Notes under the pieces: model-generated | What the model was told of the DNA's origin: nothing | The model's database searches: none | What the model saw: only the letters and a program-made list of their open reading frames with translations | Source of the DNA: Blasia pusilla | Taxonomy: Eukaryota > Marchantiophyta > Marchantiopsida > Blasiales | Direction: 5' to 3' | NCBI GenBank assembly: GCA_050084515.1 | Contig: CM114275.1 | Coordinates: 5,146,001-5,210,000, forward strand | DNA length: 64,000 bases | Translations under genes and position numbers: made by a program | Part shown: piece by piece, positions 44,879 through 57,352 of the stretch | Position numbering within the stretch: position 1 is the first letter of the stretch | Layout of the letters: every line of letters starts with the position of its first letter

Positions 44879-47608
44879 ATGGCGGATGGGAAAGTCGCTC
44901 TGTATTCGTTCTGCCACAGCTCCTGTGGCTGGCGTGTCCGGCTGGCTCTGGACGTAAAAGGTCAGTCAGTGCGTTGGAAACCGTCGCTCTTTTCGATTTC
45001 GGTGCCGTCATTTTTGTCCAAATAGCTCTGAAATGACGCGCACTTTGCATCTGCAATAAGGGGTCCGGTGTAGTTTGTGTTGCGGACTTCCAATTGTGAT
45101 ATCTTCACGCTTAGCAGTGCAGTCAGTAGTAGTCCCAGAGCTGCATGGAATCTGATTCACAGCAGAATTTAGCCTCGGCACTTATCATGAATGAATGAGA
45201 GAAAATCTCGAGCCCGAAAACATGTGATTTGTCATATCTGATAGTCAAATTTAGATCTTCCTTCTTGATTTTTTCAGTGTCACTGAAACTGTCTATCTGT
45301 TGGGGTTTTGCTTTGGACCTGACCATGGGTGCTGCGCATTTTTGGTTCGTAGGAATTCCATGGGAATATAAAGTCATTAACCTCTCCAGAGGCGATCAGC
45401 TCAGCCCAGGTAGTACTGATTTCCAGAACCAGCTGAATTTGTGTATGGGTTCAGCAAGAAGTGGGATTTCGAGCGCTGGGCCAGAACTCGAGGTCGTCCT
45501 TCGACTAGGTTCTCTAGGATTCCGGTTTGACAGTCCATTTTTAGATGTGCTGTGTCTGTGCACCTGGAAATCACGCTGAGATTTTGCTCACTCTCAATGG
45601 CAGAGTTTTTGAAGATCAGTCCTCTTCAGCTGGTGCCTGTGCTGGAGATAGACGGAGTAGTGCTCTGTGATTCCATCGCCATCTTAGAGGTCTTTGAAGA
45701 TTTTCGATCGAACATTAACATTTCCTGATTCCTCTTCTACCTGCTTCACGCCTTCTAGACCACGTGTGTTTCAGAAATTGCATTGTCGATACTCTCTCCA
45801 GAAGATTGTGTGAGTTATTGTTGAGGCAGTGGAGACACTGGAGAAGAGAGTACGAGATCACATCTTTTCCACACGCATTTTGATGGCATTGGTTGTGAAT
45901 TGCAGTAATTGGAGGAAAGGTTTCCGGATAAGCACCCCCTGTTGCCATCGGTCATGAAGGACAGGGCAGCTGTCCGTCATGGGAGCTTCATTTCCTTTCT
46001 GGCAATCGGGAATCGTTACAGGAGTGGAGTTGCAGTAGTATCTTCCGGCTTCATTCCGATCTGATTTGGGCTGAACAGTCCATGAGTAGCTATCAAGTTC
46101 ATTACGCTCTGCTTGCGTTTAGCTGAGCTGATTTGGAAAAAATTGCTACTACAGAATGAACGATGCATCATGCACTGTGGACTTGTGAATCCCATGCTAA
46201 TTTTACAGCGTGTCTGTGTTTGTGTGGGATGATGGCTCGCAGATTGTAAATACCATCGCAGCCAACATTGAACCACTGCAAAACCTTCGAGTCGTGGTAT
46301 GTTTTCCTTCGTGTTCGCTTCACTCTGATACCCTTCCATTAGCCATATGCTTAGAGCCTGGGTGTCGATCGACTGAATCTGGCGGTATTCTGGGGTTGCC
46401 GGAGTAGTCGTCTTCGATGAGACATTGAGAGAGTATAACCTCGTTTCGCATTTATTTTGGCAGCGAGCATCATCCTGCGGTTTCTCAAGAGTCTTGGTTG
46501 TGTGACATGGTGGTGGATTGGGTGTGAAAACTCTCCGAAGAACGCTGTGAAAGAGCTCAAAGGGCCGGAAGCAGGCTTGGAATGGGCGCAAAAGTGGATC
46601 ACACGTGGTTTTGGAGGTATTTGAACCCTACCTCAAGTGCTCTCCAGACTAGTTCACTGTACCTGCTCCTCCCACAGGTGACACGTCTTAAGAGTTCGCT
46701 ACCATCAGTCAGTACCATATAAGCAGAGAAACCAAATCCCAGCAGAGTTTTCCAGAATTCCCCATGCTTGATTGCGAGTGCAGTCCTTGGTAGAATTAAG
46801 ACTGTGAACTGAGACTCTCGTTACCTGTCGACAGCACTCGAGAGGATCCTCGCAAAAACTTCAGGGAAATACTGCTTCGGAGATGAGATCACTCTGGTAA
46901 GCAGATACGTGTATAGAAATGGATTATGTATGGTCCTATGCTTATAGGTCGGTTGGTGTATACAAATGTCCAGATGCACAGAATGCTGCAAGAATACTCC
47001 TCACCTTTCTCCTTCCTTCCTCCCTCCGTATGCGCAGGCCGACATTGCGTTCGTTCCTCAGATGCGAAACGCCAAGCGATATCATGTTGATGAGGTTTGT
47101 CCTTTCTCTCGCCCATAAATCCTTGGGTTCAGGCAGCTCTTGGTTACTTTGGTGAATGTGGTAGTGCATCTTTGTCTCCCCCATACATCATGTGGTCGGA
47201 GATTTGGTCGTGATGAGAAAGAGTGCTTGCTGGTCAGAATCTTCTACTCCAAGGTGGGAGTTTTGGATAATAGCCTAGCTGACTGACCCACGTAGAGCCG
47301 ACTATACGTGGGTCAGTCAGCTGTACGAAAACCTAAGGATGAAAAAAGGTGACTCCAATCTTAGTTGCTAAACCTGAAACCTGTCACCGAGTGCACATAT
47401 CGCATTTTAGTGATTTTCCTCATGCTTCCTAGGCAGACCCAGGAAAACGAAACTGCAATACCGTACTGACTCTGAACGCTGTCACACCCCGCACGCCTCT
47501 TCTTCTCAACTGCACACTCTTGATTCTGTCGATTTCCTCATACCTTTGTAGAAGCGTTCCTTGAGCTGCAGAAATTGCCTTCTATTGATTTCCCGGTGGC
47601 TATGTGAT
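44879..47608 (+). pseudogene. GSTZ: Zeta-class glutathione S-transferase / maleylacetoacetate isomerase-like gene, probably broken
   Basis: The family isomerises maleylacetoacetate in tyrosine breakdown and works in the cytosol. Exon-like pieces in family order are 44879-44960 (MADGKVALYSF, SSCGWRVRLAL, the catalytic Ser/Cys region), 45353-45409 (PWEYKVINLSRGDQLSP), 45604-45689 (EFLKISPLQLVPVLEIDG), 45906-45980 (LEERFPDKHPLLPS) and 46243-46296 (IVNTIAANIEPLQNLRVV). They continue with 46464-46616 (GLEWAQKWITRGF), 46835-46896 (LERILAKTSGKYCFGDEITL), 47038-47094 (ADIAFVPQMRNAKRYHVDE) and perhaps 47553-47608 (EAFLELQKLP). The first three join in phase with GT-AG introns. The fourth opens with TAA (45906-45908) where the family has Tyr, it lacks a GT donor after 45980, and exon six does not join in phase. 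I infer a pseudogene; a sequencing error or unusual splicing is possible. Confidence 0.78.
47277..47322. repeat. Perfect 18-bp inverted repeat
   Basis: agctgactgacccacgta and its exact reverse complement flank a 10-base loop. It lies within the last intron-like stretch of the GST zeta remnant. Confidence 0.85.
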
Positions 47609-47609
47609 T

Positions 47610-49197
47610 GCGAGTCTGTGATTTTTCTTGATAGTGAGGTGCTCCATTAGAAATAAAAAATTGTTTGAAGAGCTTTCGCTAGTGTATAGCTTGTGAAGAG
47701 ACTGATCATGATGTCTACAAATTCAATTATTTGTACCCGGATGTTTTAAAATCAAGAAGACATTCTCCAATAATAATATGTAGATTATTTTCGTTAGGCA
47801 TGCGTGCGTGAGTCAAACCAAGCTCTGTAGTACTCCTAATGCAGAATGCAATGGCTCTTGCAGCCGATTCCCGTTCGGTGATTGTGGATTGCACACGCGA
47901 TTGTCAAATCTTTAGGGTGACGCTCTCCCGACTGACCTATCTCCGTGACCAAAACATTCGATAGAGTTTTAAAATTTTATGCATATAATCATAATTCGTT
48001 CGTCAATGTTCCGCATACGTTGTACCCTAATTTGCATCGAGTTCATAAGAATCTTTACGAGCTCGAAGTGGTGGAGAATTCCATTCCTGAGAAACAATCA
48101 GATTTTGTCCCCCTCGCGACTTGACACCTTTGGCATATTTTGACAAAGTTTGAAAAATGGGAGTCCAAAGTTGGCTTCCTTTTAGTTAAGTTAGTAAGTG
48201 GAATAGGCATCATTGTGTTGACAGACAAGTCCCCACGTGATTGCAAGAAAAACTTTCCAGGTTAATTTATGATGGGGAATTTTTTTTGCATAGACCCCAT
48301 GGTTGTTTTTGGAAAAAGTTAACACTTACCATTGAGATATCCGTGCTAAGTTGGGTGAGGGGAAAATTTTGTTTACACTAAGTTTTTGGTTTTTTCAAGA
48401 CGTGTGTCAATCGGAGAAGGGTTTCTCTAATCCCATCCTCTCTTAATAAAACAAAGTAAAAGACATGAAGCCTTAAATCCAAGTAGGTCATGGCGTACTA
48501 GTGGTTAATATGCTATGATGTATATTCAATCCGGAATGAAATTGTGAACATCCTCTATGAGGGGAAATGAGGGGCATTAGGCCTCATATGTGATAGGCTC
48601 TATAGTGGAGTGATCAATTTTAAACCTCCTTTTTTCCCTTTTTTGGTGGTTGTGTGATGGCATGCCCCATCGAATTTCTTTGGCCTTGAACAATTTTGCA
48701 ACAAGGTGAGTTGAATCCACAATTTTCTTAGAAAAATTTAGGGCATAATTTGAGTTACATTCATGTATATAAGGAATATCCAATCTTTGGAATCTAAAAA
48801 TGAAATATAGGAAATATGAGTGAATCCTATTGGTATTGTAAATTTCTTAATCATGTTCTACTTTTAGGTATGCATGGAAATATAGTTTGTTGTTATGGGT
48901 GGAGAAGTAAAGTTGATATTTGATTCCTAGCAATCAATTCCCACATGCACGTCAAATATTTATCACTAATGCAAAACTTGTGAGGAGTTTCAAAACCAGG
49001 TTGGTACTTCCATTTTGTTTGTTTATTGTAAAAGAGAAACATTTTGGGTGAAGAAATTGTCTCTTAAAACTCAATAATCCATATGCTCTTAAGAGTAAAT
49101 ATTTTCTTTACAAAATAATAGATGGTGTATCAAATAATCCACGAATCAAAAAATTTGATAGAGAAACAAATTACAACATATACAACGGCACGGATGA
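47610..49197. other. Region without recognised genes
   Basis: AT-rich sequence with short frames only. Nothing supportable was found. Confidence 0.5.
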
Positions 49198-49201
49198 TAA
49201 T

Positions 49202-49815
49202 TGTCACGTCCGTTAGGATAGATTGGTGAGATCTAGTAGAGCGTCTTCAAGAGTAGTGGAGGATAGGCCTAGGAGGTCGAGGATGACCTGCTGAGACCCC
49301 GGGAAACCTTAGAGAACAGGTTTCCCTTTCGTTTTGGCTCATTTGGAGCCATATTGAAAAAACTTACTATTTTAGATAAGTACCATTTTGAGTATATGAT
49401 CGACTTTCTATTTTTGGTAAGTAACCCTTAACCTCCTACATCAGGTCAAGAGCAAAGGAGGTGACTTGGGAGAATAGGTTACCATGGAGAGAGTTTGGGA
49501 GAGGGGAGGGGTATATATCCCAAGGAGAGAGAGTGTGACATGAGGCACCGGAGTTATGATCCCTTGCCTTGTGAGTGTAACCCAAGCCTCTCATTAGGAG
49601 AGTGGGTTTGGTTTGACATGAAAGAGAGTGCACACCTTTGAGAGTTATGGTGTGAGTTGGTATAGAGAGAGATTGAATCTTATTTTAATTGGAGATATTT
49701 TGGTACTTCTTGTCTCATTGTTTGGATGCCATGAGTTAGCATGGGATCGTGCGTGTTTGTGTGTGTGTTCGGTGACAGCGATGTATGTTGTGTAGCGATG
49801 TGTATGCGCACGACA
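49202..49815 (+). repeat. Probable solo LTR of the methyltransferase retrotransposon family
   Basis: A D-type block (49202-49689, matching 1885-2372) is followed directly by the 126-bp A block (49690-49815). The unit starts TGTCAC and ends GCACGACA, and both sides carry TAAT (49198-49201 and 49816-49819). The TAAT evidence is weak because the region is AT-rich and TAAT also precedes the A block itself. Confidence 0.7.
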
Positions 49816-49819
49816 TAAT

Positions 49820-51290
49820 TAATTTTCTTTATTATCTCTCTTTAATTCAACTCTCTCTCAAAGTGACATGTGTCGACACCATAGAAGTCCTTAGAGGACA
49901 AGTGGCAATGTCTGTTTCCTCAAACCCTATCCTCTTTTCATTATTTATAAAAATAAAAAGGAAAGAAAAGCAAGATCACAAAGGTATGGGTATGGAAAAA
50001 AATAATTTTACTTGAAATTTAAATTTAAAAAATGAATGTTGATCTATGCCAGCATCTAGCATTATGGAATTTTGAGGTCGACTTACTTAAGCTTGAAGCA
50101 GCATGTCCACGAGCTAAGCATGTACATGGCATCAGCGAGAGTCATTTATAACTAGCAAATCCCAAGAGTTAGGAAAGTAGTAGTCTAAATATAAAAGAAC
50201 CATCCTAGATTCCTTACCTATACTATTAAGGGAGGATAATTTCTTGATTTATAAGAGCCTCTTTGGACAATAAAAGAAATTTTCCACACCACATTTTAAA
50301 CAATTATTTTGGAGCAGCGTGACTATTAGTTCCATGCCTAACAAGAGGATCTATACTAGTGGACTAGTAGATTCAATGCCTCCAATTGGGGTTGCTTAGT
50401 CCAAGATAGTAATTTTCACCAATTATTTGTAGTGGCCCCACTAGTACTTTGGTTCTTTAGCTCTCCTATACGCTGATATGTTAATTGATTTCATTTGAAA
50501 TGAGCAATCATTCGAGTTAGATGTTCATCATACTATTAAAATTTTCATAATCATACTATACGCAAGGCTTAGAGAACTTTTTATGTACATTGTTTTTTTA
50601 TAGGTTTTTAAAACCATCATAGTTTTCTCAAAAATAAATTGTATTCCTCATTGCACTTTTTTTCTAACACTTCAAGTTGTTCTCTAAGACAAACAAAGTG
50701 TATTACTTTTTTGAAAGGCCTTTAAAAATCCTAATTTTTTTCCCATCCCCTTACTAGTAGATTATGGAAAACCATCCATCCCATCACTCTAATATCCTTG
50801 GTTAATGGTTAACCCTATAATACCAAAATAAGTGCTAAGTAGCCCTAAATATTTTTTGTAATGTTTCTTTCCTACAAACCAAATTTATGGAAACTTTATG
50901 AGGGGCCAACTAACTCTAGACATCCGAATTTGTGCAATCCATTTCTCTTTTTATGGTTTCATAGCCTAGATGGTGAAAGAAGTTTACTTTGGGGAACCTT
51001 TGCAAAGAATGTCGATTCCATATGCACCTTGAGACAAATGATAGATACAACTTAATCATAAAAAAATTAATGGCTCTTATGAAATTTCATTACCCACAAA
51101 TCCTTTTTCTTAGGAAAATATCTATAAGCCAATTGGTACATTGTACTCCTTGAATTTAAATGTAATTTGTTTTTATCCCATGGGCCATGAAACCATGCTT
51201 GCAGAAAAACAAACAAGTCTGTCCCTATGGCCGACTTAGACGGAAAAGTTTAGATATGTCCACGGACATGAATCGCAAGAAGTGGAGCCC
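49820..51290. other. AT-rich region without recognised genes
   Basis: Only short frames are present. Nothing supportable was found. Confidence 0.5.
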
Positions 51291-51299
51291 ACACATATG

Positions 51300-51540
51300 G
51301 CTCATGGTGGTGAGGCAGGGCGAGTAAGGCAGTAAGGGAGGCGTGAGTGGAGGTGGTGAAAGGAAGAAAGGGAAAAATGCGAACAAGGAGGCAAGCGGGG
51401 GGATAAGTAAGAAGGGGGAGATGGGGCCCACATGGACAAGTCTTTCCATAGGAAGGACGTAACTCCACAGACATAAACATGCCCGTGCACACGAACTTTA
51501 TCCACATGTAACCTTGCAAGATCGTAGTTTCTAATAATAA
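51300..51540. repeat. Dispersed repeat, copy 2 (partner at 1410-1620)
   Basis: Shares with the first copy a purine-rich start, gatggggcccaca, caagtctttccata, and a tccacatgtaaccttg end, in the same orientation. Confidence 0.55.
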
Positions 51541-51589
51541 CATGGAATTTCCTCGTTCCAGCTTTTAACACAAGGAGATGCAACAAGAA

Positions 51590-52660
51590 GATGGTCTATG
51601 GGATTTAGACTTTTAGTTTGACACAATTTTACATTGGATGTAATTGATAGAGCATGAAGAGAACTCCAAATTCATTTCAGCCTTTGGGATAACTAGAGCA
51701 TCAATGCGTAATAAGAGAATTAAGAGATGAAGCAATTCAATTTAATCTATTCTTATAAAGAATGATTCATGCGCTTCTCCTTAAAAATATTTATTAATGG
51801 TAATTTGTTGCCCTTGCAAATTCTCTAATGCATTGGGTCATATGAATGGAAATTAAAAGAGCCAACATATGGAGAATGGTAATGTTAAGTCATTGGACAC
51901 AAGTTGAATTTCTAGAGTTTAACATAAAATATTAAAGATTGATTTTTCCTTGAATATTAATGATGATGAATATCTTATTACATTTGAAAATATAATCTCT
52001 TTTCCCTTATTAATTGGTGAAGGAAAAAATTGTCATTTTCTTCCCCAATCTTCATCTCTCAATTAAGAAAATAAAATAAAACTATCCATTTTGATCGAAT
52101 AGATTTTTTCCAAAATATAGTTTACAATTCCCTCCCAACCAAGCTTGAATTTTTTTTAATTTCATCATTTTGAGGAATAATTTTTGTCCCACCATTCTCT
52201 TATTATCCTTTTTCAAAAACATTTCCTGAAATACTACTTAACTCTCCCTCCAAACTAAACTTAAAAATTAAAATATTTCACTATTTTTTCTTGTGTGAAC
52301 CTTTAAAATAATAAAAGATTATGAACATGAAGCAGATTTAGAAACGCTTCATGAATATTGGAAAATTTGAAATGAGATTTAATTACTTTTTAAGCGGGTG
52401 TACTATCCTCCAAAGTAGAAGAAATTAGAGTAGGAAAATTCATGAGTGGTGAAATGATTAGGAAGAAAATTTAACTAGTAAGGACCATATGGGATGGTGC
52501 CATGCATGGTCAATGTCCTTTTTCAATGGCACTCCTTACCAACCCTTTTTATGACCCCCAATTAACTAGACTAGAAGTATTTATCAAGAGATATGGTGAC
52601 ATTGCATCCTCTACCATATATTAAAATCAATATGATTGTCGTCCCATGCGATGCAAAATC
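51590..52660. other. AT-rich region without recognised genes
   Basis: No open frame of note and no RNA gene was seen. Confidence 0.5.
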
Positions 52661-52664
52661 ATGT

Positions 52665-52983
52665 ATAATTTTGAATTACTCATCCAAAATGTATATTTGA
52701 ATTCGAACTATGTTATTAGTCTAGATAATAATCAATTTTATTGGTAAAAAAAGAATATAATTACCAATGCAAAATAATGGATAATTTTGAATTATTCATC
52801 CAAAATGTATATTTGAATGCAAATTATGTTATTAGTATAGACAATAAACAATTATATACAAAAAAGGATATAGTCACGGATACAATGCAATTAATGTATA
52901 ATTTTGAATTATTCATCCAAACTGGAAATTTGAATTATCTTATTAGCTTAGACAATAAACAATTCTCTTGTAAAAAAGAAATG
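52665..52983. repeat. AT-rich tandem repeat, three ~110-bp units
   Basis: The core ataattttgaatta.tcatccaaa..., then ...tattag...gataata/gacaataaacaatt, recurs three times with drift. Confidence 0.85.
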
Positions 52984-53524
52984 TGAAAAAGAAAAATTAT
53001 TGAATTTCCTATGACTTAAATTTGCATATGAAGGTGTCCTTGTTTGGAGGTTTGTTATTTTAATAAAGTGATCTTCGATACGATGGAGTTTTGAAGTTTG
53101 TTATTCTAATAAAGTGGATTTTCGATAGGCTGGAGAAGGAGAGAGGACTAAGATCGTGAAACTGGAGTCAGTCGCTTGCGCCAGATACAAGATCGCCACC
53201 CACCCAAAGAAGAGCGCAGACAAAGAGAGAGCGAGAGCTTCAGAAATTCATACTCTGCAGAAGCAGCAAAGGATTCGTTCTGTTTGTGTGTCGCAAGAGT
53301 AAGAATGCCATAGACTGCTGCTGTTTTGTTGTCTGGTGCATGTGCTGTGGGGATCCCTCATGGAAGATGCCTCACCAAATAAGATAGCCCTTCGTGCACA
53401 ATTGGCTGCAACACAAAGCGTTCTGTGCTCAATGTGATGAGATGAGAGGAGATGGGACGAGTGAGAGAGTGAGTTAAGGCTGAGGAGAGAGTTAGAGGAG
53501 GAGGCGGAGGTGTTGGAGATCAAA

Positions 53525-56500
53525 ATGAATGCATCCCAATTTCCAGAGATGGCGACCAGAGGAATCGCATTTGTGGGGAGTCCTGCTCCTGGGAATTCTG
53601 GCCCACGGAGCTGTCTTCTTCACAGGCCATCGGTCCTGAACTGGGATAGTAGTTGTGAATGCGTGGGAAAATTGGTGCCAGTTCCATCAGGTTGCTGCCG
53701 TTTTGGTTGTGGTAGTGATGGTAGCTCGGCACGTCGGAGGAGGGTGAAGCGAGGCTTGCGCTGGAGTGGTGAAGGCACGACCCAGGAGGATCCGAGGAGG
53801 ATTGGAATCGTGTGGAATGGAAGAGCAGCTGATGCCACTGCACAGCAAGAGAGGGATGGTGAAGAGAGCCCCGCTGCGGATCTCAGGAAGATTCTTGCCA
53901 GTCCTGGAGCACACCAAGGCCCCGCCTGCTTCGACGCTCTCAGTGCGAGGCTCGTAGAGATGGCCGGTTTCAGCTATACTTTCATGAGCGGTCAGTGAAT
54001 TTCCTTTCTTCCCTGCATCTCTTCCTTCTTTACTAGCTCGTGTGCTTGATCCTGTCACCACTCAGAGGCTGCAGCGAGGAAATTGGATCAAGTAGAGATG
54101 GAAACAATCCTGTGGTTAGTTCCAATTTTTTCGGAGCTTACTCTAATTTCTGGGGATCAGATTCATTCTGGACTGGGCTCCAAGAAACAGTATTTCACAA
54201 TGCCAGGATTCGTTTTCTCTGCGTCGAGTTTTTTTTGTGGATGCCTCCCAAACGTGAGGAGATTGGGAGTGAAAATTCTCAGTATTCATTTGGAGTGCAT
54301 GAAAATTGTGGTATTCATTTGGACAAGAAGAAATCATGGACTCTGGAAAGTGTATTCGTTGGCTTGGCAGGCTTTGCTGTGTCAGCGGTGCGATTAGGGG
54401 CTCCAGACATGGGATTGTTGTCATATGGGGAGGTGCTTGAACAGGGTCGCCTTATCACGAACTCCGTGTCCATCCCAGTAATAGGAGACGGAGACAATGG
54501 CTACGGGAATGCCCTGAATGTGAAGAGAACTGTGAAGGGATTCATTAAAGCTGGTTTTGCAGGAATTCTCATCGAGGATCAGGTTCCTTCTCTTGGCTCT
54601 ATTGGATTTCCCTGGACTACAAATGTATCTCTCATTGCTCTTTCTCTCTTGAACAGGTCCCCTCCTTGTCGTCTTTGGTTGCCATATATGCCTAGCTTGA
54701 TCTGGCATACTTTGGTTGTGTAATTCCTGTAATTCCAAGTCTCATGGCTCTCTTTGGACAGTCCCCGTGGACAGTAAGTGACTTGAGTCATTCTCTCTTT
54801 CTGGTGGTTGAAGATACCCAATGGATGTCTCCCCAATCCACATATATGGATGGGTTCCCCCAAGCCGAAAATAATTCCGTTGGTCTAGGAAACCAAATGC
54901 GGGGATTCCTTCGATGGGAATCTGCTGCTAAAGCAAGATCAAGTGCATGACAGGGGCTGTTCCCTTGAACCACAAAACGAGCAAAATGGAAACAAAGTCA
55001 AAATCTTGCTCATTTTGTATAGTGAGGATGAGACTTTAAGTCGTTATCTATCATCCAGACAGAATAACAACCCACAGAGACATTGTGAAACTACTATGGC
55101 CACATTTCTTAGTCATGTTCGGTAGCCTAGTTTCACTGTCAACCCTGCCGTGAAGAAGATTTTGGATTTTGGGGTCCTAATTCAGATAAGTTAGTCTGTG
55201 TGGTAAGGAGTTTCTTGGAAATTTAGTGTGAGAAGTTACCATAGAATTCTTATGGTACTGCCCACACTATATGAATGTCTCCCTCCTATCATATTGGACA
55301 TTTTCTCCCCATCCCAGTTACTAGCACTATCCAACGGGGCATGACCTCCATAGTTGCAAGGGTGCAACAGGCACTACATCTTAAACGTATATTCTGCTCT
55401 CCAGTTAGACCTAACCACCAAGCTTCTGTCAGGAGACTAGGTCCTGTGGGTAATTGAATGAAAGAATTGGTTCATTCTGTAATTCAGTGCATGCGAGTCA
55501 CATTACCACTGCTGTATCTGCATTTATCTTTGAGTAGGGTTTAGTTGAAGAGCTGAGGACATTCCTCTCAATGTGGGCCTGACAAACAGGACTCCCCGAA
55601 AGCGTGCGGACACTTCAAAGGCAAGAAGGTGGTTTCTCGAGAGGAGGCTCTTACACGAATCAAAGCGGCAGTTGATGCACGATCTGAATCAAAGGCTGAC
55701 ATTGTCATAATTGCACGGTCAGACGCTAGGCAAGCAGAGTGTTTAGAGGAGGCTCTCTGGAGAGTTGAAAAGTTCGTGGAGGTTGGAGCAGATGTTATCT
55801 TTATTGACGCACTTGCTTCCAAAGAAGAAATGCAGGCCTTTTGCAGGGTGGCTCCAGGCACACCCAAAATGGTGAGTCTCGTGCATTGGGAAAGTAGCTA
55901 ATGCTGCGCTGCTGAGTTTCTGCATAAGAACGATGAACACCAATTATCTTCAACCCAAATCCTTACAGAGCACGTCGTGATAATTGTGGATGAATCAGGC
56001 CAATATGCTAGAAGGTGGGGGTCGTACACCAATTCTCAGCCCACTAGAACTGCAAGAGTTGGGGTTTAAGCTTATTGCATATCCTCTTTCTTTGGTTGGT
56101 GTCTCCATCCAAGCAATGCAGGTTAGTCTTCATGATCAGCTCATGTGTGATGTCTATTTCCTTCACTAAAAGAAAAGTTAGATGATGTGATTTCAGGGTG
56201 CATCCAAGAATTATAGCTTGTGCGTTCTCTGTCTTTGGAGTAATCCTTGTAATGTCATATTCGAGTTTTTGGTCTCTCCATGTCTTCTAAGGAGAGAATC
56301 CTGTACTTCAAAGGCTAAAGATGGCTGAGAACGGGATGCAATACCACAGATTGTTTGAATTGCAGCTGTTGATCTGAAAAAGATGTCTCTATATTTGAAG
56401 CATATCAAAATCATGGCTGTTGTGCTGGTTGACAATGTCCAATACTTTACAGGATGCTTTGAAAGCTCTCAAAAGTGGCCGCCTTCCACCACCTGGAGAT

Positions 56501-57352
56501 TTGCCCACTTTTGAGGAGATCAAAAAAGTTGTAGGCGTTGACAAGTTCTTTGAAGAAGAGCAGCGCTATGCACTTGGACAATGGCCACAACTGCTGGACT
56601 CATCGTTGCCTATAGACAGGCAACAATCTGGTTGCCCTCTCAAACTTGACCCCCAATAATGGATCTATCAAAATTATTATCTTTAGTAGATTCAAAATCT
56701 CAAGCGAGATCTGGTGTCTTTGTATGTCCCCCACATGCACCATAACTTTTCTAATATTTCCACCTGATATCTTCTCACAATTGGCTTTGTTTTTATTTTC
56801 CTAATGAAGGCAAGAAATAATATCTGCCCAAGTGCAAGTATTGAAATTACTCCTTGTGAGATCTGCTGATGGATGAGTCTGCACTAGCTACAGCAGATTT
56901 CTTTTGCTCCCATTCTAATCCCAGCTCAGATTTTGAAAATTAAATTCACCATACCATATATATGATAGTGGGTAAATCTCTCTTGGTTGACAAAATGCTT
57001 TGACATTGTGAAGGCTGTGTGGATAAGTATTTCAAGACTGACTTCAGGATGATATTGCCCTTTATCAGATGAATCATCTACAGAAATGAGGGAGGACCTC
57101 AATGCTGAGAGGCAGGGGTTTGAAACAGGGGTAGCAAATGGCAGCAGCGAACAAGGTAAGACTGTGGAAGAAACCTCGGTGGTGATTCCCGACATCCTAC
57201 CGGAGAAAGAGAAAAGCTCTCCTCAAAGTCCCATAGGGGCCATCTGGTCACGGTTTCTGCGTGTTAAGGTTACTGGGAGCACTGGCGACGTGAAACTTGA
57301 TGTGCGCATTCCTGTTAGTGACTCAAACCCCACCAACTGCACGAGTGTCTAG
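53525..57352 (+). CDS. Isocitrate lyase/PEP mutase-family enzyme, plastid-type
   Basis: Six exons join in phase with GT-AG introns: 53525-53990, 54371-54582, 55590-55871, 55999-56121, 56453-56630 and 57069-57352, giving 514 residues. It resembles the plant carboxyvinyl-carboxyphosphonate phosphorylmutase-like proteins, which have a TIM-barrel fold and cleave or form C-C or C-P bonds beside a carboxylate. The true substrate is unknown. Features in order: a basic Ser/Arg-rich N-terminus of about 120 residues that could be a plastid transit peptide, LASPGAHQGPACFDALSARL, metal-binding IGDGDNGYGNALN, AGFAGILIEDQ, SPKACGH, GADVIFIDALAS and LPTFEEIKKVVGVDKFFEEE. The C-terminus ends FLRVKVTGSTGDVKLDVRIP. 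The first ATG after a purine-rich 5' region was taken as start. The residue before SPKACGH is Asp, where I expect Val; this is at the exon 2/3 junction. Convergent with RRN3. Confidence 0.9.
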
